Of a stretch of DNA of 12,329 nucleotides, positions 6,283 through 12,329 are shown in pieces. The first letter of the stretch is position 1. Every line of letters begins with the position of its first letter. This stretch comes from DATBLY01 sp036555125 (lineage in GTDB: Bacteria > Actinomycetota > UBA4738 > HRBIN12): contig DATBLY010000032.1 of NCBI GenBank assembly GCA_036555125.1, forward strand, positions 1 through 12,329. The letters run 5' to 3'. Below the pieces are notes generated by a model. It worked only from the letters and a program-made list of their open reading frames with translations. It made no database searches and had not been told where the DNA came from. The position numbers and the translations under genes are program-made.

Positions 6283-6870
6283 ATGAACGAGCTCGCTGGG
6301 CTGGTGGCCTTCGCGTTCGCGGGCTCGGTCTCGCCCGGCCCGAACAACGCGATCCTGTGGGCGTCCGGGCTCGCGTTCGGGTTCCGGCGCTCGCTCCCCC
6401 ACCTCCTCGGGACCGCCATCGGGATCGGGGCGTTGGCGATCGGCGTCGCGGCGGGCATCGGGGCCCTCTTCGAGGCCGTCCCGTCGGCCGAGCTCGCCCT
6501 CAAGCTGGCTGGCTCGGCGTACCTGTTGTTCGTGGCCTACCGCGTCCTCGGCAGCACCGGGATCGGCCCGACCGAGGTCTCGCGTCCGTTCACCCTACGG
6601 CAGGCGATCGGCTTCCAGTGCGTGAACCCGAAGGCCTGGGTCTTCGCCGTGGCGGCGGTGAGCACGTTCCTCCCACACGGTCTCCCCGCGATGGTCGCCA
6701 TCGGGGCGCTCACTGGCGTCGTGATGGCCGTGGTCGTGGCCTCGTCGTCGATCTGGGCGATCGGCGGCGCGGCGCTCGGCCGGATCGTCGACGACGACCG
6801 GTCGAGACGTGTCGTCGGTATCGTGCTGGCGGTCCTCCTCGTGGCATCGGTCGCGCTGATCTGGCTCTGA
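6283..6870 (+). CDS. LysE/RhtB-family amino-acid or small-molecule exporter
   Basis: This 195-residue integral membrane protein has the family length and layout. Conserved motifs are SVSPGPNN (15-22), LKLAGSAYLLFVAYRVL (73-89) and GFQCVNPKAWVF (110-121). About six hydrophobic segments are visible, the first at residues 5-25 and the last at 178-195. Family members export lysine, threonine, homoserine or related compounds across the plasma membrane using the proton gradient; this sequence does not tell which. The ATG at 6283 has GAGG five bases upstream. The open frame extends 200 codons further 5', but that part is antisense to the AraC-type gene. The divergent AraC-type regulator suggests inducible export. 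Confidence 0.92.
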   Translation: MNELAGLVAFAFAGSVSPGPNNAILWASGLAFGFRRSLPHLLGTAIGIGALAIGVAAGIGALFEAVPSAELALKLAGSAYLLFVAYRVLGSTGIGPTEVSRPFTLRQAIGFQCVNPKAWVFAVAAVSTFLPHGLPAMVAIGALTGVVMAVVVASSSIWAIGGAALGRIVDDDRSRRVVGIVLAVLLVASVALIWL

Positions 6871-6909
6871 CACGATCGAGCGGGTTCGCCTCTGCCGGGC
6901 ATCGTGGGG

Positions 6910-6915
6910 TAGGGT
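6910..6915 (+). promoter_or_regulatory. Candidate -10 element (TAGGGT) for a leaderless microprotein transcript
   Basis: TAGGGT ends six bases before the A of the ATG at 6922, the distance expected between a -10 box and the transcription start, which would make the message leaderless. The same bases AGGG could instead act as a Shine-Dalgarno seven bases from the ATG, so the two readings compete. A weak TTCGCC stands at 6885-6890, 19 bases upstream. Confidence 0.35.
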
Positions 6916-6921
6916 CCCTCG

Positions 6922-6993
6922 ATGGTTTGGTACCTCGCGATCGGGATCGTCTTCGCCGTCGTAGCGGTCGTCATCCTCATGCGGATGAAGTGA
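6922..6993 (+). CDS. Single-span membrane microprotein (23 aa)
   Basis: ATG to TGA encodes MVWYLAIGIVFAVVAVVILM followed by RMK. This is one hydrophobic helix of about 19 residues ending in positively charged residues, which predicts an N-out/C-in membrane span. About 20 of 22 sense codons after the ATG end in G or C, matching neighbouring genes. AGGG lies seven bases upstream, or a leaderless start from TAGGGT is possible. It follows the LysE-type gene by 51 bp on the same strand and is convergent with the LuxR-type gene 17 bp away. It could be a small partner of the exporter or an independent membrane peptide; function unknown. Random short ORFs are common, so the coding call rests on composition and hydrophobic layout. 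Confidence 0.5.
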   Translation: MVWYLAIGIVFAVVAVVILMRMK

Positions 6994-7010
6994 TCCCAGG
7001 CGCCCTCGGG

Positions 7011-7277
7011 TCAGCTCGTTCGTTCGAGCGAGTACGCCACCGCTGCTTGCGTCCGATTCGAGACGCCCATCTTGGTGTACACGGACGCGAGGTGTGACTT
7101 CACCGTGCTCGGGGCGATACCCATCTCCTCGGCGATCTCGGAGTTCGACATCCCGCGAGATACGCACTCGACGATCTCGCGCTGACGGGGCGATAGGTCG
7201 GCCTTCACGCTGCGCGTCACGGGGTCGTCCCGCGCAGATCGCCGCGCGAGCACCGCGCCGCCGGTCACCCGGTCCAC
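7011..7277 (-). CDS. Stand-alone LuxR-type (GerE) helix-turn-helix DNA-binding protein
   Basis: With the GTG at 7277 the protein is 88 residues. The preceding bases carry GGGAGGG about nine bases upstream, a good Shine-Dalgarno. Residues 28-85 are a full LuxR C-terminal domain: LSPRQREIVECVSRGMSNSEIAEEMGIAPSTVKSHLASVYTKMGVSNRTQA holds the helix pair and the recognition helix (STVKSHLASVYTKM). No receiver or ligand-binding domain precedes it. The frame stays open back to 7484, but that part has no recognisable domain and overlaps the structured intergenic region, so the short start is preferred. Single-domain members of this class (GerE itself is 74 residues) act as transcription factors whose level, rather than phosphorylation, sets activity. 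A TAGCGT -10-like box lies upstream. Targets are unknown. Confidence 0.85.
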   Translation of the reverse strand: MDRVTGGAVLARRSARDDPVTRSVKADLSPRQREIVECVSRGMSNSEIAEEMGIAPSTVKSHLASVYTKMGVSNRTQAAVAYSLERTS

Positions 7278-7318
7278 AACGACCGTCCCTCCCCGGCCCC
7301 CTGGCCTTGACGGCTCCC

Positions 7319-7324
7319 ACGCTA
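7319..7324 (-). promoter_or_regulatory. Candidate -10 element (TAGCGT) for the LuxR-type gene
   Basis: Read on the minus strand, TAGCGT fits TAnnnT and would start transcription about 34 bases before the preferred GTG. No good -35 box is seen. It resembles the TAGAGT and TAGGGT boxes at 2365 and 6910. Confidence 0.3.
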
Positions 7325-7372
7325 GCGAGCCGGTAGCCGCCCGACCCCAGCCATCGGACCCGTGCAGGGAAG

Positions 7373-7434
7373 GACCTGTGACCAGGGTTCGGTGGCGCTC
7401 GGAGTGCCGGTCGGTGCGTGCCCTGTCACAGGTC
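7373..7434. repeat. 10-bp perfect inverted repeat upstream of the LuxR-type gene
   Basis: GACCTGTGAC (7373-7382) and its exact reverse complement GTCACAGGTC (7425-7434) are 42 bases apart. The right arm overlaps an 11-bp near-palindrome CCTGT-C-ACAGG (7422-7432). They lie 50-110 bases before the candidate -10 of the LuxR-type gene, so they could be operator half-sites for that or another regulator. In DNA this rich in GC a 10-bp inverted pair in a few hundred bases is not rare, so support is modest. Confidence 0.45.
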
Positions 7435-7449
7435 AGCGATAGGGTCGCC

Positions 7450-7535
7450 GAGACGCCGGCGGGTAGCCGACCCTCGAACGGCACCGCCAGGGCTGCAGGC
7501 TCATCCGGTCGCGGCCCTGGCGGGGCCGGCGTCTC
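7450..7535. repeat. Nested inverted repeats just downstream of the GT2 glycosyltransferase gene
   Basis: Outer arms GAGACGCCGGC (7450-7460) and GCCGGCGTCTC (7525-7535) are perfect over 11 bp. Inner arms CCGCCAGGGC (7484-7493) and GCCCTGGCGG (7514-7523) are perfect over 10 bp with a 20-base loop. In the minus-strand transcript the structure begins about 20 bases after the glycosyltransferase stop, so it may be a terminator or a stabilising 3' end. No T-tract follows it. The 277-bp gap 7278-7554 holds no other gene that I can support. Confidence 0.6.
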
Positions 7536-7554
7536 AGCGGATCTGGAACCGCGA

Positions 7555-8856
7555 CTATCTCCCGTCCGCCACGTTCCGTGACAGATCGGGGGCCGGATCG
7601 ACCGGTTGCGATGCTGCCGGCTCCGGTAGGCGGATCACGGGCTCCGGGCCGGTCGACGGGCCGAGATCCGGGATGGTCACGAGGCTCGTCTTCTTCGCCT
7701 TCGGGTCCGTCTTGTTGATGACCTCGAACCGGTGAGGGTTCCCCTCGAAGAGCGCGACGATCTGGACACCGATCGCGACGGCTGAAGTCACGAATGCGAG
7801 GAGGACAGCAACGATCACATCCCTCACACGACGGATGCCTCTCGACGCGCCGCCTCCCGAGTTGATCGCCCCGCTGACCGCGAACATCGAGAACCAGAGC
7901 CCCATCGATACGACCAACCACGGCATGACGCCGGGTCGGAAGTGGAGCGCGCCGGTGATCGCGAGGACGATCCCGATCGTGGAAGCGATGAACGTGAAGA
8001 ACCCGAAGACGTACAGGGCGATCAGCAGGATGCAGGAGGTCGGCGGCAGCACGTGCCTGATCGCATGGATGTTCCCCCAGAGCCACCGTCGTCGTTGCTT
8101 CAGGAAGTCCTTCCACGTGAACGGGGATGTGATCTCCACGTACTCCCAGACGAACCCCCAGGTCAGTCCGCTGAATGCGGCCATATGACCGAAGACCAGG
8201 TCCTCTGAGGCGAACATCTCGTAGTCCCACGTCACGAACGCTTCGGCCGTCGCTCTCACACAGAGCCCCTCGCCGTGGACGTGGACGGGATGACCGAACC
8301 CCTGGAAGACCGAGCACATGTAGAGGCAGTTGATCGTCCGAAGGTCATCCATGTGCGAGAGGAAGCGCCCGTACCCGGTGCGGGGAGTAGGGATCCCCTC
8401 ACACACGTCGTAGTCCGCCCGGAAGGCCGCCTCGACGTAGCTCCGGGTCGGTACACAGTCGTCATCCAGGAACAGCACCTTGACGAAGAAGTTGTTCAGC
8501 CGTCGCTCGACCCTCAGCCGTCGCGTGTACTCGAGCGCCCGTGCCTTGTAGGACGCCCTGCATCGGAAGTCCTCGGGGACGATGATGAGCTCATCGGCCC
8601 CCTGGTAGTCGGCCGAGGCCCACGGCTCGGTCGCGACCCAGATCTCGTACGGGAGGTCGAGCTGATAGCCACGGATCCTGCGGATGATCTCGTTCACGGT
8701 TCGCTCGTTCCCCACGGTGGTGATCTGGATGATCAAGAGCGTCGGGAACGGGAGGAGCGCTCGCCTGCGCGTACGGCGAGCGCGCAGGGCTCCGACGAGG
8801 ATCATCGCGACACACAGGATGGGGATGAGCCAGGCGATGAGGATCAGCGTGGACAC
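7555..8856 (-). CDS. Membrane-anchored GT2 glycosyltransferase, egghead-like layout
   Basis: This 433-residue protein has an N-terminal membrane anchor (about 3-22), a cytoplasmic GT2 domain (about 40-265) and further membrane segments (about 273-303, 311-330, 347-369) before a Pro-rich tail. Catalytic features are FLDDDC (metal-binding Asp131-133), ASEDL (216-220, catalytic acidic pair) and KQRRRW (253-258), the processive-type QxxRW motif. HVHGEGLCVR (192-201) and the one-plus-three membrane layout recall egghead/BRE-3 beta-mannosyltransferases; this likeness is from memory of the family and moderate. It probably transfers a sugar from a nucleotide donor to a lipid or a growing glycan at the inner membrane face. 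The start is GTG with a weak GGTGAT upstream. It begins only 4 bases after the stop of the dehydrogenase gene, so the two form one transcript. Confidence 0.85.
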   Translation of the reverse strand: MSTLILIAWLIPILCVAMILVGALRARRTRRRALLPFPTLLIIQITTVGNERTVNEIIRRIRGYQLDLPYEIWVATEPWASADYQGADELIIVPEDFRCRASYKARALEYTRRLRVERRLNNFFVKVLFLDDDCVPTRSYVEAAFRADYDVCEGIPTPRTGYGRFLSHMDDLRTINCLYMCSVFQGFGHPVHVHGEGLCVRATAEAFVTWDYEMFASEDLVFGHMAAFSGLTWGFVWEYVEITSPFTWKDFLKQRRRWLWGNIHAIRHVLPPTSCILLIALYVFGFFTFIASTIGIVLAITGALHFRPGVMPWLVVSMGLWFSMFAVSGAINSGGGASRGIRRVRDVIVAVLLAFVTSAVAIGVQIVALFEGNPHRFEVINKTDPKAKKTSLVTIPDLGPSTGPEPVIRLPEPAASQPVDPAPDLSRNVADGR

Positions 8857-8860
8857 GGGA

Positions 8861-9778
8861 TCACCGAGCCCGCGCGGCTCGGTTGCTCTGCCTGACGGCC
8901 GACACGATCGGGAGGTCCAGGTCCTGTTGTTCCGCCCAGCTCAGGAACGCATCGAGGTCCTTCGGCAGACACGCTCCTCCGAAGGGACCCAGGTCCAGCG
9001 TTCCGTACTCCGCGTTCCAGGCGGCCTCCGAGCTCTGGGCAACGAGCGCGAACACACGCTCCGCGTCGACCCCGACGGCAAGCGCGACCCGTCGCAGCTC
9101 GTTGAAGAAGGCGATCTTGGACGCATTGCTGAGGTTGTGCGCGTACTTGTGGAACTCGGCGTCTCTGATGGGAAGCCGAGATACGGGACAAGCGAACCCG
9201 GCGTTCAGCCGTTCAGCGACATCGCCCGAGCGCTCGTCGAGCTGTCCGATGACCACGAGTCGAGGGGTCACCGAGTCGCTCACCGCCGTCCGCTGGCGAA
9301 GGTACTCGGGGCTCACGCAGACGCCGAAGTCCCGCCCTGCCTGAAGCCCGGCGGTCGCCTCCAAGGTCGGGATGACGACGTCCTGCGTCGTTCCCGGCGG
9401 GACGGTGCTCCGAACGATGACGACTCGATACCGTCCGGAACCCGACGAGGATGCCCTCCCGAGCGCCCCGCCGATCGTAGCCACCGCTGCTTCGAGATGA
9501 GCGAGATCGATCCTTCCGTCCGCGTTCGGTGTGGATACGGCGACGACCACCACGTCGATACCCGAGAGATCGAGTCCGCTCATCGACATGGTGTGAAGGC
9601 CCCCGGCCCGGCGCTCCGAGAGCAACGCCTCGTCGACGTCGCTGAACGAGACGCGGTGGCCGTGCTCCCGGAGCGCGGTCCCCTCCGCGTGGCCGACGAC
9701 CCCGGCCCCCACGATCAGCACATCGAACGACCCGACAGGCGATCCGGGGGTCCCTGGGACGGTCTCGGGCACGATCAC
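8861..9778 (-). CDS. UDP-glucose/GDP-mannose dehydrogenase-type protein lacking the C-terminal domain
   Basis: The 305-residue protein has the NAD-binding domain (GAGVVG, 24-29; VSTPNADG, 81-88; VRSTVPPGT, 122-130) and the central domain with the expected active-site residues: VSPEYL (Glu158), FHKYAHN (Lys211, Asn215) and FGGACLPKDL (catalytic Cys270, Asp274). Usual family enzymes have about 420-440 residues; the C-terminal UDP-sugar-binding domain of roughly 120 residues is missing, and the stop is followed at once by the glycosyltransferase gene. In the family these enzymes oxidise a nucleotide sugar's C6 to a uronic acid with two NAD+. Intact catalytic residues argue against simple decay, so it may be a natural short lineage. 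Start is GTG 9778; GTG 9772 is an alternative, and the GGGAGGAG upstream is about 13 bases away, so the start is uncertain. Confidence 0.88.
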   Translation of the reverse strand: MIVPETVPGTPGSPVGSFDVLIVGAGVVGHAEGTALREHGHRVSFSDVDEALLSERRAGGLHTMSMSGLDLSGIDVVVVAVSTPNADGRIDLAHLEAAVATIGGALGRASSSGSGRYRVVIVRSTVPPGTTQDVVIPTLEATAGLQAGRDFGVCVSPEYLRQRTAVSDSVTPRLVVIGQLDERSGDVAERLNAGFACPVSRLPIRDAEFHKYAHNLSNASKIAFFNELRRVALAVGVDAERVFALVAQSSEAAWNAEYGTLDLGPFGGACLPKDLDAFLSWAEQQDLDLPIVSAVRQSNRAARAR

Positions 9779-9904
9779 GAGGTCTGAGCAACTCCTCCCG
9801 CACGCGGAACGCGCTGGGAACGTGGGGCACGGCCTTCCGAGCCTATGGTCGGGGTGTTCGGAGCGTCAAGGTGACCTCCCGTCGGAACGGCGGATACGGC
9901 GAGC

Positions 9905-9932
9905 TTGACTCCGGTACCCCGTCACACATAAG
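9905..9932 (+). promoter_or_regulatory. Candidate promoter of the GT-C glycosyltransferase gene
   Basis: TTGACT (9905-9910) matches five of six bases of the -35 consensus. After a 16-base spacer CATAAG (9927-9932) matches four of six of the -10. Transcription would begin within a few bases of the ATG at 9941, leaving almost no leader. AAGGAA (9930-9935) overlaps the -10 and could be the ribosome site, which would require an upstream start instead; both readings cannot hold together. Confidence 0.4.
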
Positions 9933-9940
9933 GAAGTCCG

Positions 9941-11425
9941 ATGCCTGAGGCGGCGAACCCGGCGGATCGAGGAGGCAAGAGCCTCGGGGCGGCCGCGGCG
10001 ATCCCCCTCTTCCTGGTGGTGGCCGTGGGGGTGTTCCTCCGACTGTTCAGGATCGGGGCGCAACCGCTGTGGGTGGATGAGGCCACCAGCCTTCGGTTCG
10101 CGCGGCAGTCGCTCGGCCAGCTCTGGAGCTGGAGCATGATCGTCGATCCGGGGAACCCCCCGCTCTACTACTCGCTGCTGCACGGCTGGGTGAGGCTCGG
10201 GGAGAGCGAGGCGAGCCTGCGGATGCTGTCCGCGTTGTTCGGCGTCCTCACGATCCCCCTCGTCTACGCGCTCGGCCGGTCGATCCGAGACCGTCGGCTC
10301 GGGATCGTCGGAGCGCTGTTGTTCGCGATCTCCCCGTTCCAGGTCTGGTACTCGCAGGAGGCGCGAGCGTACGCCCTCCTCACCTTCGGCGCGACGTTGG
10401 CGATGCTGGGGGTCGCTCGCCTCCTTCGCGACCCGGAACGATCCGGGAAGGTGCGCGAGTCGGCATGGGCCTGGCTCGCCTACGTGTTCGGAACCACGAT
10501 CGCGGTCCTCGCGCACAACACCGCCGTGTTCCTGCCGATCGGCGCGAACGTCCTGATGGTGAGCTGGTGGTGGACGCATGGGCGCGCGCCTCGCGGGTTC
10601 CTGCGGAACTGGGTGCTGGCCCAGCTCGCGATCCTGATCCTGTGGGCCAGCTGGCTCCCGGCGCTCCTCCAGCAGGTCGCTCACGGTGAGGCGTACTCCT
10701 GGATCCCTCGCCCGACCTTCGGGAGCGTGCTCAGCGGCGCCTACGCCGTCTACGCCGGGGTGACCCGGGCGACCCCCTACCCGGTCGAGGCTGCCGTGGT
10801 CCTCGCCCTCGCGGCCCTCGGCCTGTGGAGCTGGAGGCACGACCGCCGGTGGATCGCGTTCGTCCTCACCTTCGCGTTCGCGGCGCCGTTGGGCGAGTTG
10901 GTCGTCAGCGTCTGGCGACCGATCTTCCTGGCACAGACGCTCATCTGGGCGGCCGTACCCCTCTGCCTGGCCGTGGCCGCGGGACTCCTGAGCCTGCGAC
11001 CGGCGGTCTTCGCCGCCGCGCTCGTCGTCCTCGTCGTGTTCGCCGGCTTCGGCCTCAGGAGCTACTACTTCCTGCACGACAAGGAGGCCTGGGACGAGGT
11101 TGCGGCGTACGTGGAACGACGGGTGCAGCGTGGCGACGCGATCCTGTTCAGCGTGGGCTTCCTCCACATCCCCTTCGACCACTACTACTCGAGGCCGGCT
11201 ACCTACGCGGTGCCGGAGGTCGAGCTCACGGGAGACCCGGATGACGTGTTCGTCGCGCGCGAGGAGACCAAGACCCGCGGTCGCATCTGGCTGATCGCGA
11301 GTCCGGGCCACCCCCAACCGAGCACCGACGAGGTGATCGCGTCCCTGGGAGATGCGGGCCGGCTGGTCGGCCTGGCCCGATTCACCGAGGTCGACGTGTA
11401 CCTCTTCGAGCTCGGCGGTGGATGA
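9941..11425 (+). CDS. GT-C polytopic glycosyltransferase (GT39/ArnT/PMT-like)
   Basis: This 494-residue protein has a hydrophobic first segment (about 18-36), then the first extracytoplasmic loop with PLWVDEATS (42-50), whose Asp46-Glu47 is the usual catalytic acidic motif. GNPPLYYSLLHGW (71-83) and WYSQEARAYALL (136-147) follow, hallmarks of the GT39/GT83 and related actinobacterial mannosyltransferase-like families. Around ten hydrophobic segments follow up to about residue 365, and a soluble C-terminal part (about 370-494) comes last. Such enzymes move a sugar from a polyprenyl-phosphate donor onto protein, lipid or glycan at the outer face of the membrane. AAGGAA lies five bases before the ATG. 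It is divergent from the dehydrogenase and GT2 genes across 162 bp, suggesting a shared glycan pathway. Donor and acceptor are not evident from sequence. Confidence 0.9.
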   Translation: MPEAANPADRGGKSLGAAAAIPLFLVVAVGVFLRLFRIGAQPLWVDEATSLRFARQSLGQLWSWSMIVDPGNPPLYYSLLHGWVRLGESEASLRMLSALFGVLTIPLVYALGRSIRDRRLGIVGALLFAISPFQVWYSQEARAYALLTFGATLAMLGVARLLRDPERSGKVRESAWAWLAYVFGTTIAVLAHNTAVFLPIGANVLMVSWWWTHGRAPRGFLRNWVLAQLAILILWASWLPALLQQVAHGEAYSWIPRPTFGSVLSGAYAVYAGVTRATPYPVEAAVVLALAALGLWSWRHDRRWIAFVLTFAFAAPLGELVVSVWRPIFLAQTLIWAAVPLCLAVAAGLLSLRPAVFAAALVVLVVFAGFGLRSYYFLHDKEAWDEVAAYVERRVQRGDAILFSVGFLHIPFDHYYSRPATYAVPEVELTGDPDDVFVAREETKTRGRIWLIASPGHPQPSTDEVIASLGDAGRLVGLARFTEVDVYLFELGGG

Positions 11426-11432
11426 GGATCGA

Positions 11433-12329
11433 CTAGGCCGACGTGATCTGCTGCCAGACCTCTTCCCACCGATCGAAGTTGGGGGGGACCTCCGTGGGGA
11501 TCGACGCATCGAGTTGCGCCGGATCGGCGAGTCCGATCTCCTCGACCACCGATTGCGGGAGCGAGTCGAGCGTGGCTTGGTTCGTGGCCATCTGGTTCAA
11601 CTTCGTCGCATAGACCGCTTGCGCCTCGGGGGTCAGGAGCCAATCGAGGAGCGAGTACGCTCCATCGCGATCCTGGGCGTTCGCTCCGAGCGAATACCCA
11701 CAGGTCCACGTGAGGGCGCCCTCCGATGCCGGAACGAACGTCACCGTGGCGCCTTGTTTGGCGAGACCCACGTCGTATCCCTTGTAGCCGAACGCCGCGA
11801 CGACGTCGCCGCTCTGATAGAGATCGAAGAAGTCCGACTCGTCCGAGTAGAACGCGCGGATCTGGGACCTGCGTTCCGAGTACCACTGCTTCACCTGCTC
11901 GAGGTCCGCATCGGTCAGGTCGTACGGGTCCTCGAACCCGAGCGCCAGCGCCGCCATGGCGATCCCGTACTTGGGGTTGTCCTCGATCGCGACCTTGCCC
12001 TCCAGCGCTGGGTCCTCGAGGAGTTGGGCGAACGAGGTGACGCCTTCGGGGACCTCGTCCGGGTTGTAGATCAAGCCCGTGGTCCCGCCGAACGCCGGGG
12101 CCATGTAGACCGTGTCCCCGACCCGGATCTGCTCACTGTCCTTGAAGTACGGGAACAGCGAGTCCCACGCGGCGAGCCGGCTCGTGTCGATCGGCTGAAC
12201 GAGGCCTCCGTCCACGAGCCGCTGGGTGTCGGTTAGGCACGCGTAGACGACATCAGCCTTGAATCCGTCCTGGAGCTTCGCCACGGCCTCGTCCTCGGTG
12301 CCGAACGTGGTCGCCTCGAGCTTGAGGTC
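11433..12329 (-). CDS. PotD/PotF-like ABC transporter substrate-binding protein, N-terminus beyond window
   Basis: The visible 298 residues are the C-terminal part of a periplasmic-binding-type protein. Features fit the spermidine/putrescine-type (PotD) family: DVVYACLTDTQRLVDGGLVQPID, then PAFGGTTGLIYNPDEVPEGVTSF, AQLLEDPALEGKVAIEDN, DVVAAFGYKGYDVGL, and LLDWLLTPEAQAVYATKLNQMATNQ near the end. Members bind polyamines, or in related branches iron or other solutes, outside the cell and deliver them to an ABC permease. The signal peptide or lipobox and any permease or ATPase genes would lie at coordinates beyond 12329. The frame is open to the window end. The stop lies only 7 bp from the stop of the convergent GT-C gene, with no space for a terminator, so the two transcripts probably overlap at their 3' ends. 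Confidence 0.9.
   Translation of the reverse strand, partial: DLKLEATTFGTEDEAVAKLQDGFKADVVYACLTDTQRLVDGGLVQPIDTSRLAAWDSLFPYFKDSEQIRVGDTVYMAPAFGGTTGLIYNPDEVPEGVTSFAQLLEDPALEGKVAIEDNPKYGIAMAALALGFEDPYDLTDADLEQVKQWYSERRSQIRAFYSDESDFFDLYQSGDVVAAFGYKGYDVGLAKQGATVTFVPASEGALTWTCGYSLGANAQDRDGAYSLLDWLLTPEAQAVYATKLNQMATNQATLDSLPQSVVEEIGLADPAQLDASIPTEVPPNFDRWEEVWQQITSA

Noticed and set aside
9866..11509. Long minus-strand open frame (547 codons) opposite the GT-C gene
   Set aside because: It is a high-GC shadow rich in Arg, Gly, Glu and Pro with no recognisable domain, fully overlapping a plus-strand gene with clear GT-C motifs and a ribosome site.

Overview
This is a high-GC window with strongly G/C-biased third codon positions, frequent GTG/TTG starts and many 4-bp gene overlaps. 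It most resembles a chromosomal segment from an actinomycete-like bacterium (Actinomycetota, possibly an uncultured lineage); the taxonomic call is an inference from composition and gene families. I see no rRNA, tRNA, CRISPR array, insertion sequence or phage gene.

Left part (1-2319, minus strand): the N-terminal 344 residues of a PAS-PAS-GGDEF signalling protein, cut by the window edge inside the GGDEF motif. Upstream of it on the same strand is a saccharopine-dehydrogenase-like NAD(P) oxidoreductase.

Centre-left (2402-4814, plus strand): a compact three-gene operon with start/stop overlaps of 4 bp (GTGA, then TTGA). It encodes a 95-residue, extremely acidic Asp/Thr/Gly/Ala repeat protein with five DADGTD units, a 400-residue JmjC/cupin_4 (ribosomal-oxygenase-type) Fe(II)/2-oxoglutarate oxygenase, and a 309-residue sucrase/ferredoxin-like [2Fe-2S] protein. 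The arrangement looks like a substrate peptide translationally coupled to a hydroxylase and a redox protein. It is the best candidate in the window for an undescribed peptide-modification system. A 138-residue four-cysteine protein of unknown function follows after a 135-bp gap.

Centre (5407-7277): an AraC-type regulator divergent from a LysE/RhtB-type exporter, then a 23-residue single-span membrane microprotein that may be leaderless, then a stand-alone LuxR-type DNA-binding protein read convergently.

Right part (7278-12329): a structured 277-bp intergenic region with nested inverted repeats. It is preceded on the minus strand by a two-gene unit, a UDP-glucose/GDP-mannose-type dehydrogenase lacking its usual C-terminal nucleotide-binding domain and a membrane GT2 glycosyltransferase with egghead-like layout. 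Divergent from these is a multi-span GT-C (GT39/ArnT-like) glycosyltransferase. Together these suggest a small surface-glycan or glycolipid locus. The window ends in a partial PotD-like polyamine/iron-type ABC substrate-binding protein, convergent with the GT-C gene and only 7 bp from it.
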